A stretch of DNA of 64,000 nt from Sparassis latifolia. Taxonomy: Eukaryota; Basidiomycota; Agaricomycetes; Polyporales; Sparassidaceae. Location: NCBI GenBank assembly GCA_018466975.1, contig CM031561.1, forward strand, positions 1,178,001 through 1,242,000, given 5' to 3'. The translations under genes and the position numbers were made by a program. How positions within the stretch are numbered: position 1 is the first letter of the stretch; each line of letters starts with the position of its first letter. Shown piece after piece: positions 23,031 through 35,700 of this stretch. The notes beneath the pieces were generated by a model. It did no database searches and was not told where the DNA came from. It worked only from the letters and a program-made list of their open reading frames with translations.

Positions 23031-23248
23031 ATTGTATTACAATCACCCAGGTAGCTGGGTAAAGCCTTGTGCACACTGTCCCACTGTTGTAATTGTACTT
23101 AGAGTGGGCAGATTGTAATACAATGACAATTTGTACAAAACACACTTGCACCCAGGCAGGATTGGACCCTTAACCTGCTGGAACATGCTTACATAAGCAC
23201 ATACCATAAGCACACTCATTCCACTAAGCCATTTGGCCTTGCTAACTA
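23031..23248 (-). mobile_element. tRNA-derived SINE-like repeat, copy 1 (interrupted)
   Basis: On the minus strand it runs from TAGTTAGCAAGG to a terminal TTGTAATACAAT. It carries a pol III A-box-like TGGCTTAGTGG and a B-box-like GGGTCCAATCC. It matches the copy at 40283-40552 almost base for base. Its head is cut off by transposon A/B at 23248/23249; the missing ~45 bp lies at 37245-37290. Confidence 0.75.
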
Positions 23249-23262
23249 CACCGCCAACTTGC
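23249..23262 (+). repeat. Left terminal inverted repeat of transposon A
   Basis: CACCGCCAACTTGC, next to TA. The same 14 bases occur inverted at 37231-37244, and 13 of them inverted at 30292-30304. Confidence 0.85.
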
Positions 23263-23609
23263 ACAGAGGTCGAATCCAGATCGACGCACTTTTATTGTCC
23301 GAGATTAGCAATCAGCTATTGTAGCCATTGTATCGATCTGTATACGGTCAAATGAAGTACATTGCACGCAGAGTATAATAACATCACACCGGTGTGACGT
23401 CAGCTCTGCGAGAGCTTTCCTTTGTGTCTTGTCCAGCTGAGCGCTCCACGCTGCATACATCCGGGACTTGATGTCAATGATAGGTAAATGAGTGACCTGT
23501 GCGCCATAAGTCCATTTGACCTCGGAGACAGCCAGCTGTTGTAGCCAAGTACTCTCCTCCGAATTTCTCGGTACATATGGAAGAAACAGGTTGCATTTGA
23601 CACTGCTAT

Positions 23610-26600
23610 TTACGCATACAGACGTGGCTGGCACTTGGTCCTCCTGCCACCCTCGGTGCCTCCATCACTTCCGCCACTTCTGCCATTCCCGCCGCTCCCG
23701 CCGCTCCCGCCGCTCCCGCCGCTCCCGCCGCTCCCGCCGCTCCCGCCGCCTCCCGCCGCTCCCGCCATTCCCACTGTCACCGCGGTCACATTGTTGGATC
23801 CACCCGACATGCTGTGATTCCTCTTCCTCTTCCTCCTTCTACCTGCGACCTCCTGCGATACCGTCGATGGACCGGCAAGCTGTGCGCTCTCCTGGGCCTG
23901 TTGTGGAGTTATTATGGGTCCATTCGCTGATTGTGCATTCTCTGGGGCCTGCGATGGTGTCTGCGCCGATGAAGCTATTGGCTGCTTTGAATTTCCCTGA
24001 GCCTGCCTTCGTTCTTCCCGCTTTGCCCCTGCACTTTCCGCTTGGCATTCTGAGAAGAGCGGAGCTGCGCCGCCCACTCGGCATGCTTTTGCTCACGATC
24101 GGCATAGACTGCAATCGGTGCAGTCAGGTATCGAGGCAAAAGGCGACGGATTAGGTGGGGATTGTGAAGAAAGTGGAGGTTAATAATGAAATGGTCATCA
24201 GATTTATGCTCAATGAACTGGTCATTGATGGTAGGGTCTTGCCTCTCCTGCTTACGAGGTCATTCACCAGAGGCGGAGCACTTGCACTCACGACAATTGT
24301 GTTGTGCATTGAATGAAAACTCGACGTCCTAAATGTGTGCGCATTGAGATCTGCATATGTTCAGGAACTTTAGATCACTCACCGAAGCTGGTAATATGAC
24401 ATAAGTCTTTTCACCCATCCTACGGTGCATTGTAGGCATCGCAAAGACTGCATCACGAGCATCCGAAAGTTCAAATTGATCCAATGTAATGACTGCCATT
24501 GGAGTCACACTCCTGTGGAGAATTTCCACGATCCGTCCAATGATGAGGGTACCCTATATGTAATCAGCATGCGTGACAATATCCAAGTGATTGACTTACA
24601 TTTATCGGCGAGGTGGTGCATACCCACGATTCCACTACGCATTTGTCTTGAGACTTGGCAATAACATTGATGCACGGAATCCATATCTGATCAGCATTGT
24701 AGGCATGTGCATTGACTGCTTGAGAAGCTTTGGTTTCTTGCCACTTGATGGTAGGTCGTTCTCGAGTCTTCCGTTTCATTGGAGCAAATTTTGTTGTGCC
24801 TGTTTAGGAAGACCAATGTCAGAAATGACCAGAATGTTCATGTTTTGGCACTTACCTGGGGCAAATACTTGCATTTCTGTCCATCCTAGATGCCGCTGCA
24901 GTACGGGATGATTGCGGATCACATCGCAAACTCGAGGACCTGCTTGCACCCACTCACCGCCATGTGACTTGAATGGCCAAAATCCACCAAGAAGACGATG
25001 TTTTAGACTTTCTTGGCCAGCAAGATCCACTGCAATATCTCGACTGGGTGCAAGTCCATTTGAGAAGATCGATGAGTAGCGGAAGACAGCATTGTAAGAC
25101 TCAAAACTCTCTGTACTTGACCCGAGAAGAGGGCCCAAGCGTTGAACATCTTCACGCATATGCGAAAGAAGGTGGAGTTTAATTTTCTGTACCATTTTCG
25201 TCAGGTCAATGATTGAGAAAAGGTCGAGAACATTTCCAACGGCAATTTCAAGGTCATCCTGTCAATAAGTGTAGGCAAATTGGTTCTCATCTTGCCAAAT
25301 CCACAGGAAGTAACAGGTACGCACGAGATACTCATCCATGTTGTGAATCTCCGGAAACCAGAGTAATGCCGTCAACTCCCCGCAGGCCTGCCAAAGCCGA
25401 AAATGAGTCACATCTACAAGATCGTGCATATGAAACACTGTTGTCTGGGCAAGTGTCTTTAGCTGGCGACCAATCAGGGATTTTGCATACTGCATAATGT
25501 AAGCAGCTCGTATTAGATGAGTGGAAAGGCTGTCAATAGACGTTGACTGGAGTCGAATCATATATGTTTCTTTCTGTGAGTCCTTCCACACGGTGTGAGA
25601 CATATGCCAAATATACTTGATGATACCAAGCAGAATTGTGTGCAGGATTTCTACGGGGTGTCTCTGGTAGGATTGAAGCCTGCACCGATAGTGTGATTAG
25701 CAACTGATTCACACGATTTGACAGGTGCACGTACCCTTCATCATCAAGAAGGGGTTAATAATGTCATCCTGGTGTTGAGCGACCCATTCTCGAAGCTCGG
25801 TTTGAATACTTTCTGCAGAACGACTCCGATTTTCAGATTTCATGCGACGGGCATGCTCAATGAGGACCTCAATCCAGTACTGTGTGTACGCCTGTATTGG
25901 TCTACATCTTCTCGACATGCACTGCGACTCCAGTACAGGCAGCATCTAATTGTCACTGCACCTCGCGCAAAGTCTCAGTGCTCGAGCGAGCGTCCCCGGT
26001 CTGTAAGGTCAGCTTATCTTAATATATACCATTTCATCAGGCACAGAAAGACTCACCTGGAAGAGCGCATCATAGCCTGTGTTTGATTCCTTCTCCTTGT
26101 CAGTCCCGCCGACTGTGCACTTACGGCATGGAAAATTCCCCTGTCCTCCAATGTGCCCAGAACACTCACTCTGGGACGGATTGTCACCTGGACCAGTGTT
26201 GACAAAAATTTGGAATGCGATGTTGTCACCAGTTTCGGCATCACGAACCCGCACAGGATCTCGGTGCGTGCTTCTGTTCATTCGGTCAGATCTGTATGGT
26301 AAATATGGCTAAAGTAGCAACATACTCTGCAACTTCCTTAAATGCTTTGAACTGCTCCGGAGCTGTGGCATACTGCGAGGTTGAGATTAAATGGATGTGG
26401 CATTCCTGCTGGAGCAAACGACGAGGCAGGTTGCGGTGTGTTATACAACAATTCCAGTGCTTGTTGTAAGCCTTCGATCGATTTCCGGATACATCATCTG
26501 ACCAATAATCCACAAAACTCGAGTACAAGGATCGCCATCTGCCATGGCACGAAGAGAATTAGGCATTTCAAATTTACATTCATTTCGTGCCTTGTCTTGA

Positions 26601-27837
26601 AGGTGAGGAATCATTCCTGTTTCCTGCAAGTCAACTAAGTTCACTTGTAAGTCAGTTCCCTTGATTAGAATTGTTTGTGCCAAGTCCACGATCATGTTAC
26701 CCTTCAGGTCACCTGTTAGACACAAGCTGTACGGAGTGAGAATATCTGAAGCATGTACAGTCGCTTCTATCTCGACGTGATGGGCATCCGCATACACCTC
26801 ACGTGTTTTCTCCATTTCCAACCACCTCACAGGTATGACCAGCCCACCATTTTTTAGCTGCGCCAATTCTTGAACGTAATAATGCTGACCATCACTGGCA
26901 TCATACATGGGACTGAGTATAGACACATCGAGCTCCTTGTGCCATTTTTGTGCGTGCCAAATCTCTGATATTGGACCAATGGGAATAACTGGATAACGGC
27001 GAATTTCTTTGCGGACAGAAGGTGTCGACCAATCCTGCATGTCTAAAGGTCAGTAAATTTGCTAGAAAAGATTGTCTCATGAACAAACCTTCACAATAAT
27101 GGATCTTGGATCATTGTAATAGAAGACATTCTTTTTTGGCGACTGGTATAACTTTGTCGGAATCCCGCATTCTTGACGCAACTTTTTTTGCAGCTTGCGT
27201 AGATGATCAAGAGAGGGAACGTTATGAGCCCCCGTCTCACCCAAAATCCATAGAAAGACTCGCATCAATGAATCTGATACCGCAATTTGTGGAAGGTTGT
27301 CCAATGTGTCAAGCAACATCATCTATTGAATAACAGGTATGTCAATCAACGCTTGCTTAGGATTATAACTTCAAATTTACCATTTTGTTAGGGTACGGGA
27401 ACCAATCAGCCGATATGTCATCCTCCCGCTCTGCAAATGAATACTCTGCATTGTCTTCTGCGTGGTCCTCCAGTCCTGTACAGGCCAGCAAAAGATGTCA
27501 TTGGATTTCACAAGGAAATCCACTGTGTTAACTCACCTGCCTGCTCCATTATTTCAGCTAATTCTTCATCCTCCCATAGGGCTTGTTTCCACTGCATGGT
27601 GACCTCCAACTCCTCATCTACGGCTTGCTCTTCCACCTCATCAGCAGCCCATAGTGCAAGGTTCTCGATCGCTTTCTCCAACTGCTGACGTTCTCCGAAT
27701 GTAGTGTCTGTGCCGCAGTCAAAATTAGTTTGGTTCAGTTCAAATTCATCCCACATCTGGACTTCAACGGCACCGGGGACTCTCGATAGTGTGGGTTGGA
27801 TGCTTGGCAGTAACACCTCATGCAGTCGTGGCTCCAT
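23610..27837 (-). pseudogene. Transposase of element A (damaged)
   Basis: A multi-exon minus-strand gene that can be followed block by block against the copy in element B. From the N-terminus it has an acidic region (VEVQMWDEFELNQTNFDCGT), a helical block (NLPQIAVSDSLMRVFLWILG), [28 protein letters not shown] (B) with its counterpart near 25650, [20 protein letters not shown], and [34 protein letters not shown] then [19 protein letters not shown] follow. A cysteine cluster NAQHNCRECKCSASG lies near the end. An in-frame TGA (24260-24262) follows that cluster. The tail past about 24080 shifts frame into a Gln/Ala and poly-GGS extension not present in B. The product should be a DDE-type nuclear transposase; catalytic residues cannot be assigned by eye. 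Confidence 0.7.
23670..23775 (-). repeat. GGS-coding 9-bp minisatellite
   Basis: Tandem CGCTCCCGC units code for Gly-Gly-Ser on the minus strand, at the end of the transposase A region. Element B lacks this array. Confidence 0.85.
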
Positions 27838-28334
27838 CGGTGTGGCTTCACCTCACAGTGCCATCTCTTCATCGGCAAGCCTGCGTTGAAAGGCTGCCGC
27901 TTCCTGTTCTCGCAGCTGATAAAGGTCTGCATTCTGTGCATGGCTCCGACTCTTCATATGCTGACTGATGCTTCTGCGCTCAATCCACTGGCGATCTTCT
28001 CCTGCATGTGGAGTGCAAAAATGACACGGTAGCGTTTTTTGTCATTCTGCCTTTTCTTCTCCTCTGATTCTTTGAAGCCTGCAGAGAGTCAATCTAACAA
28101 GCAATTTTGCTAATCTGAGATTATGCACACTGAGGTAAGGGGCTTGCTTGAGTCGGCATGTTTTCCCAACTCACGACACTTCGAAGTTTGATTGGAATGC
28201 CACCCAAATCTGCAGCTCGGCGCTGCAGACAGCCGAGACAAAAGCGGTTTATGTTTGTGGCATTCACAAACATATAAAAGTGGTCTCTTCACGTAAGCAT
28301 TCCCCAATCTCTTCTCCTTCCACTCTCGTCTCAA

Positions 28335-29765
28335 ATGGCTCAACCCACTTCAGCCGCTAACTCACCTACCAACGGTGCCACCACACCGGACGTTTCATCA
28401 ACCGCTGCACTGGCCGCTTCAATGTTTGCACTTTCCAGTTCAGTTTCACCACCGTCATCACCCATCAAGTCCACACTCAGCAAGCGTACACGTCTCATAC
28501 ACTCACAAGATGAGGAGGATCTCAATGATGATGTTGATGAGTTACCAGTGGCCTCCGACAATGAAACCACCGATGCCACAAGGAATGTGATGCACCCACC
28601 AGTGGCACCAACTCAGCCAGTGCAGCATATTTCAACTTCAAATGCTTTGACTGCCACTCTTGGTGGCCAGTCCTTGAAGCAGCTTGCCAAGAAGCTCGTG
28701 AAGAAGACCAAACTCGCCAAGACCAGCTGACTGAAGTTGACGTGTTCGCGTCCTCCGTGCGTTGTCTGTGGCCACTTTGAACACTTTCCTCATTTACACG
28801 TCGCACAGGTGCTGAATGCTGAGCAGAACTTGCATCTGTTCATCAAACTCGAAGAGGTCCAGTGCGAGGTGTCAGAGCTGCGCAAGTCCCAGGCTGAATA
28901 CCGGGTGTCGGAATCTCTCAGTGTAAGTCTCGCACTTACGATTATACAGTTTACCGATATTCTGCTGACCGGCACCCAGAAAAATATCCAGAAAATCTCG
29001 ACGGCCGTGCTCCTCTCTGTGAACCTCGCAGGCTACATGGATGCCGCTGCAGTCGGACTGGTGCAGGTAAGTCGGCTGCTGGGTGCCAGACTTAATGCTG
29101 ACGTTGGTACAGGAGCGGTTGAAGCGCGACCGTTTTGACATGCCGGATAATATTGAGCACAACCCAGCTGACTGGGGAAAGGTCAAGACCGTGATTCAGT
29201 ACCATCAGACTCAACTTCGCTCTGCGTGGAAGAAGGCGGTATGTGTTTCCTTACCATACACAAAACTGTAATGACATAACATACAATATTCTTCATTTAT
29301 ACAGATTGGCGAGAGCGTCACCCATGAGGATCCTAAAGAACATATTGACATCTTCACACTGACTATGACAATTGCCAATGGTAACTGCACTGTGACCATT
29401 GGTCTGTGTGCCCGCGTGGCATTGATGGCGAGTGTGATTATCTGTCTACATTTATGTCTACTGATCTCACCTTACAGCGCGACATCTTCTGCCAACGTGC
29501 TTACAGTGAGAAAACCTACTGGCGCAAGGTTAACGAACGTGTGGCGTTCATCCGCCAGACAGCCAACGGAGACCAGAAAGCAGTCAATAGGTGCATGGTA
29601 TTCTTTTTCCTCGCAAATATAAACTAACGACATTATAGGGCAATGCGGCACATTCTCAAGAATGATCGCAACCAGCATGGTCAGTGCAGTGAGAAGATCA
29701 AGGTTACAGAGCAACCCAACAATTCGTTCCAGGCCGGTATTGACAGTTGTGTCGCCGCCGTGTGA
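28335..29765 (+). pseudogene. Accessory protein gene of element A (frameshifted)
   Basis: A six- to seven-exon gene. The first exon codes for a Ser/Thr/Pro-rich N-terminus with SVSPPSSPIKSTLSKR and a basic end (KQLAKKLVKKTKLAK). Later exons code for VLNAEQNLHLFIKLEEV, NIQKISTAVLLSVNLAGYMD, ERLKRDRFDMPDNIEHNPAD, NGNCTVTIGLCARVALM and YWRKVNERVAFIRQTANGDQ, ending TGA at 29763-29765. At about 28720 one G is missing relative to element B (AAGACCAG against AAGGACCAG), which shifts the frame just after KTKLAK. The family is a companion of the neighbouring transposase; its role is unknown, possibly DNA binding or target control. The 250-500 bp to the left is the shared promoter region with the transposase. 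Confidence 0.7.
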
Positions 29766-30288
29766 GAACGGTGCCCTCTCGGGTGGTGGAATCTTTGTTC
29801 TGGTGCATCGGAGATATTGTCGTGTATGAGTTAGTGTTTGTATGCGTGCGGCATGCTTGTGTGAATATTAGTATTTTGATCATGGATATGGCGGGAATTT
29901 CAAAAGCGGCAATTGCAACACGTTCAGCAACGCGCTTCGAAATCAGGCGGCGGTGGTATCAACAACGAGCTCAAAAGCAGGTGGTAGTGCCGATGGTGAC
30001 GAGCATAGATGGGGGCTCCGTGAGATGCAGAAGGATTGCTCGGAATCATGTCAAATAAAATATTGCTTGAGTGGAGGTTGTAACGTCCATAGACCATGCC
30101 GGGTGATGCCTTAACCACCTTGAGACTGATATTGACACAAGAGAGAAATACTGAGATCAAAAATATATTGAACTGTGTCCACTGTGAGCTGAGAGACAAT
30201 GACATGTTGGCACGATCTCGAGCGCAGGACCATACGATCTGAGGACAAGAGCTGTGTGACATGACCATGTCACATGGTTTCTACGTGT

Positions 30289-30324
30289 GCACAAGTTGGC
30301 GGTGTACACTGCCAGTTTGCGCAC
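30289..30324. repeat. Back-to-back ends of transposons A and B
   Basis: GCACAAGTTGGCGGTG (right end of A), TA, then CACTGCCAGTTTGCGCAC (left end of B). The two ends share one TA. The subterminal sequences on each side (GCACAC...CCATGTGAC) are also similar, as expected for the same end of two mirrored elements. Confidence 0.85.
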
Positions 30325-30801
30325 ACATGGAATCCATGTGACGCGGTTGTCACGGTCAGCCATTGTTCCCGTGTGGCATCGCAATTGAGGCTACGTTGGA
30401 TCCATGTTTTCGTGCGTCTCAGTTCAGAGTGGTTACAGACCAATGTTTCAACTATGTTAGCTTCCTATGTTGGCTCAACCTGATTCCCTCTGTGTGAGAT
30501 GTTGTTAGTATAATACCTACATGTTGTAATGTATGCGAGGAATATGAGACCTTCTGTCAGACCCAGCTGCCATATAATCTCTCGTGAATCTGCCAATCGA
30601 GGTGGTCGCCATCGTTGCCTCGCGTTTGTCCCGTGTCGCGTTCGCGCTCATTCTGCGTTGGTTGCATTCAAATGCACAGTGCAGAGAATGGAACAAAAAA
30701 TATAATATTCACTCCGTATTACATGATGGCACATACATCGAATACCGTTGAATTGAGCGCATGACGAAGTGACAACGGCTGCACCACTGCACGACCGCAA
30801 A

Positions 30802-32224
30802 TTACTCACTACCAGTAGCCATGATCGAGTCTATACCTACCTGAAATTCGTCTGTTTGCTCGACATCCTTGACCTTTTCCTTGCTCTGCCCATGCTTCGA
30901 GTGATCGCTCTTAAGAATGTGTCACATCGCTCTGTTGGTATTGATGAGCTCTGATCGCACTCGGGATAAGCAATGTCGCTTACTTGTTGATTGCCTTCTG
31001 ATCACCCTTTGCTGTATTGCGAATGAAAGCCAATCTCTCATTGACCTTGCGCCAGAATGTGCTGTCGCTGTGCACAGTGTCCTCGCAGAAGATCTCTCAC
31101 TGAAAGTAAAGTCATGAGATTCACCCAGAAAGCACAGTAAAGTAGGCATACCATGAGTGAAACTCGGGCACATAAACCAATCGTCACGGTGCAGTTCCCA
31201 CTGGTGACTTTGCGGGTCAGCGAGAAGATATCCATGTGCTCCATCGGGTCCTCCGAAGCAATACTGTCGTGGATCTAAGATCAAGGAAGATCAGATTATG
31301 ATCACCGCAGACTTGCGCGACACATACCGCCTTTTTCCATGCAGCACACATCTGCGTCTGATGGTATTGAATGACAGTCTTGACCTTGCCCCAGTCGGCC
31401 GGGTTGTGTTCGATGTTGTCTGGTATATCAAACCGCTCCTGCTTGAGTTGTTCCTACGAGACATGATAGCGACTTGTGCCCTCAATTTCTAAAGGTGTGA
31501 ATCGCTCACCTGTACCGGCCGAACAGCCGCGGCACCCACATAACTCAGAAGATTCACGGACAGGAGAACGGCATAGGCAATTTTGTGAATGTTTTTCTGG
31601 TTGATACGAGGTGAGTATCTTAACTCTATGCATGAAGTGGGACTCACTCCTAGATACTCCGATACATGATACTCTGCTTGCGCTCTGCGGATCTCCGTGA
31701 GCATGTTCTGGACCTCTTGCAGCTTGATGAACAGGCGTAAGTTTTGCTCAGCGTTCAACGCCTGCCGCAAACATTAACTTCTGAGTCTCCGCTATAAGCC
31801 ACATTACGAAAAGGCCACACACCGAAGATGCAAAAGCTTCAACCTCTGCAGCCTGGTCCTTCCCCAGTTTGGTCTTCTTGGTGAGCTTCTTGCCGAGCTG
31901 TTTCAACGATGCAACCCCAAGCCTGGCAATTGTCATATTTGAACCTTGTGCCGAAGGTGTAGAACACTGTGGCACAGACGGTGTCATTGCCGCGGAGGTG
32001 GCGGTGGTCGCGACAGTGGACTCAGTGTCCGAAGCAATGGGTAAGTCATCGGGCTCGAGCGCCTCTTCGTCTGATTGATCATCGGAGTGGCGACACTTGC
32101 CAAGGCTTGATTTCATTGGGGAGGAAGGAGGTGAAGATGAGGCGGCCATTGCCGCGGCAATATCGTCCGTTGGACTGTGACGCATTGCGGGTACAGGGGT
32201 GTTGACTGTGGAAGAGGAAGGCAT
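30802..32224 (-). pseudogene. Accessory protein gene of element B (stop codon)
   Basis: Homologue of the gene at 28335-29765. The first exon (from MPSSSTVNTP at 32224) again has the PPSSPMKSSLGK motif and the basic KQLGKKLTKKTKLGKDQ block, here in frame. Later exons give LNAEQNLRLFIKLQEVQ, NQKNIHKIAYAVLLSVNLLS, FDIPDNIEHNPADWGKVKTV, SGNCTVTIGLCARVSLM and FWRKVNERLAFIRNTAKGDQ. In the last exon a TGA (30922-30924) replaces the Arg seen in A (AM-R-HILK). Translation would otherwise run to TAA at 30802-30804. An upstream ATG at 32284 could add 20 residues. Confidence 0.7.
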
Positions 32225-32750
32225 GGACGAGGTAAGAGTCAAGGAATAAGAGTGGGTGAAAGAGGAATGTCCAAGTGCGTGCATTTTAAGTTTGTGGGTG
32301 GCCACCAGGCATTGCACCGCATTCAGGGCAGCACTTCACGCCACAGGGTGGCACTGTTGCACGCCAGATTCTCAGTGAAGACCCCAGTATTCTTCTTCAA
32401 TTTCTGCACAGATCCACCATGCCGACTGAAGCAAAACCTCTCCCAGAGTGTGTGCCATGCTGTTCTCAAATCTTGTATCTGTAAATAACATTTTATGTCA
32501 CAGTCTTTGAAGAATCGGAGGATGAGCAAAATCTGAAGAAATCTTACCGATGTTTGCTCTGTGCCCCTCACCTGGCAGAAGATCGTCAATGGATCCAGTG
32601 AGGACGCATCACACAACATATAAAGACACAGTCTCATATACAGAATGCAGAACTTCACATGCTGCATTCACAATAGGCCGTGGCCTTTCAGCGAACACTG
32701 GCTGAAGAAGAACTTGCCATACAACACGGGAATTCACAAAGCCCAGTCAA

Positions 32751-35700
32751 ATGCCCTCCGCTCTCGAGATGGAGATGTGGGATGACTTTGAAGAGAATAA
32801 TGTCGACTTTAGCTGTGGAGTGGATACAACAGCAGAAGAGCGATGTCATCTTGAACGTGCAATCAACAATCTCACTCTGTGGAATACATCACTGGAGGAC
32901 ACAAAGCAAGCAGAGCAAGAGGAGCTGGAAGTGGCAGCGCAGTGGAGGCGTGCACTTGAAGAAGATGATGAATTGGCGGAGATCATGGAGAGAAGTGGTA
33001 TGTTTGATATCATTACTTATTGGTGTGGTTTTAAGTTATTCAAATTATGCTGGATATTCTGCAGAACTTGAAGATGTTGAACCAGAACCTGATGCTGACA
33101 TTGTACCAGATAGTGTTGCATCTGCAGGTTGGTTTCCATACCCAAACAAGACTGTAAGCATCTCCTGTTTCACTATAATCTGTGTCAGTCACCTCCATCT
33201 TTACTCTTCAGATGATGCTGCTAGATACCTTAGACAACTTGCCACATGTCGCTGTGTCTGGCTCACTGATGCGGGTTTTTCTCCGGATTTTGCGAGAGAC
33301 AGGCGCACGTGATGTTCCTTCATTTGACGGCCTGCGCAAATTACAGAAGAAGTTGCGTGACCAGTGCGGAATCCCAACGAATCCGTATAAGTCACCACGG
33401 GGAAATGTCTTCTATTATAATGATCCAAGGGCCATAGTTGCAAAAGTGGGTGTTTATCTTGCAAATTTGGATGAAATTTATGGCTAACTGAGTACCTGCT
33501 AGGACTGGTCAACTCCTTGTATCTGCAAGGAAATTCGATGTTATCCTGTCATACCTAACAGTGTGATTTCAGAGGTTTGGCATGCAGAAAAATGGCACAA
33601 AGAGCTAGATGCTTCAATACTCAGCCCAATGTATGATGCAGGTAATGGACGACATTACTATGTCTAAGAACTTGCTTGCTTGCAAAATGATGAACTGGTA
33701 ATTCCTGTTCGGTGGCTTGAGACAGAGCAGACACGTGAAGTGTATGCTGATGCATATCGTGTAAGGCTTGATGAAAAGGTTAGCAGTCATCAGTTGAAAT
33801 TATAAGAGAGTGTAATCTTATGATTTCAAAACAGGGAACTGCAGTAGTCGAAACATCAATAACAACTCTGATCAAAGCTTCAGAATTACGGTTCAACTTC
33901 ATTGATCTGCAGGAAGCAGGGTTCGTTCCATCTAAATTCAGTTGTATGTCCACTTTGCTATTTTTTCTCAGTATAATGCTGATATGAAACAGCCAGTACA
34001 CAAAGCCAATGGGAAATCAAGATGCCAAATGCTCTTCGTGCGATTGCTGATGGTGATCCACTATACACAAGCTTTGTGGACTATTGGTCAGATGATGTCT
34101 CCAGTAATCGATCAAAATCATACAACAAGCACTGGAATGGATGCATAACACATCGTAACTTACCACGTCGGCTACTGCAACAAGAATGCCATATTCACCT
34201 AGTCTCAACATCGCAGCATGCCACAGCTTCAGAACAGTTCAAAGCCTTTAAGGAGGCAGTAGAGTGAGCAGATTTTTTTATGTACAACACATGTTCTGAC
34301 AATTATTCACAGAAGCACACATGATGAACCAGTTCGAGTTCGAGATGCAGCAACTGGTGAAGCCACTGGATTTCGGATCTTTGTCAATGCTGAACCTGGA
34401 GACAATCCATCACAAAGTGAATGCTCTGGCCATATTGGTGGACAAGGAAATTTTCCTTGTCGCAAGTGTAAAGTCAGTGGAACTGATAAGGAGAAGGAAG
34501 CTGATCATGGCTACCATGCCTTGTTTAGTGTAAGTTGCCTGCATCATAAATTGCAATTAACTTACTAACATTTCTTTTTATAGCCAGGAGAAGCTCGCTC
34601 TGCTGCAGAGACTTTGCATGAGGTGAAAAGACAGCTAGGTGCAGCATGTACTGGCATTGCAGCACATGTGTCAGACATGCAAACCAATACTGGTGTTAAA
34701 GATGCCTACACACAGTATTGGATTGAGTTTCTGATTGAACGTGCACGTCACATGAAAGCCGAAGATCGAAATCGCTCAGCTGCAAGTATTCAGGCTGAGT
34801 TAAAGGCGTGGGTGGAGGCTCATCAGGATGACATCATTAACCCATTTCTCACTATGAAAGGTACGTGTTGTGATTAGACATCACATTCTGTGCAATCTGA
34901 ATATCATGAAATATCAGGTTTTGATCCAACAAAGGATACACCTGTTGAAATTCTTCACACAATCCTGCTCGGAATAATCAAATACATATGGCACATGACA
35001 CAGACTGGATGGAAGGACATCCAGAAGGAGACATATACAATTCGACTTCAATCCACTGCCATTGACAGTCTTGCCACACATCCCATCTGTGCCCAATACA
35101 TTATGCAGTATGCAAATTCCTTAATTGGCCGCCAGCTCAAGACAGTTGCCCAGACAACTACATTTCATGTCTACGATTTGATGGATGCAACACATTTCCA
35201 GCTCTGGAAAGCATGTGGTGAACTGACTGCCCTCCTGTGGTTTCCTGAGATTCAAGACCAAGAAGAATATATGGTAAGTTTTACTTGTACTTATCTGTAT
35301 AAACTAATATGTTGCATCAGAATGATCTTGATATTATCGTCGGTAATGTCCTTGATCTATTCTCTGTGATTGACCCTTCAAAAATGGTCCAGAAGATAAA
35401 GCTTCATCTACTTTCTCACATGCGAGAAGATGTCAGACGCTTGGGTCCATTGCTTGGTTCAATAACTGAAAGCTTTGAATCTTATAATGCAGTCTTTCAC
35501 TACTCATCAATTTTTTCCAATGGGCTTGCTCCCAGTCGTGATATTGCCATTGACCTTGCAGGTCAAGAAAGCCTCAAGCACCGTCTTTTTGGTGGATTCT
35601 GGCCATCCAAGGATAGTGGCGAGTGGGTGCAAGCCAGTGCCCATGTGCAAGACATCGTGCAGAATCATCCATTTTTGCGACAGCACTTGGGTTTCACTGA

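Larger units (their letters stand above)
23249..30304. mobile_element. DNA transposon A (transposase plus accessory gene)
   Basis: The element is 7,056 bp. It starts CACCGCCAACTTGC and ends with the inverted copy GCACAAGTTGGCGGTG (13 bp identical, CACCGCCAACTTG). TA flanks it on both sides (23247-23248, 30305-30306). It encodes a transposase on the minus strand (left) and an accessory gene on the plus strand (right), transcribed away from a shared region at 27840-28330. The CAC-type termini recall CACTA-like elements. I link the protein pair to repetitive two-gene elements of Agaricomycetes (Plavaka/KDZ/CACTA-like), but the exact superfamily is not settled. Both genes are damaged, so the copy is inactive. 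Confidence 0.8.

Noticed and set aside
28110..28360. Short ORFs between the divergent genes of transposon A
   Set aside because: They lie in the intergenic promoter region and are not conserved in the matching region of transposon B.
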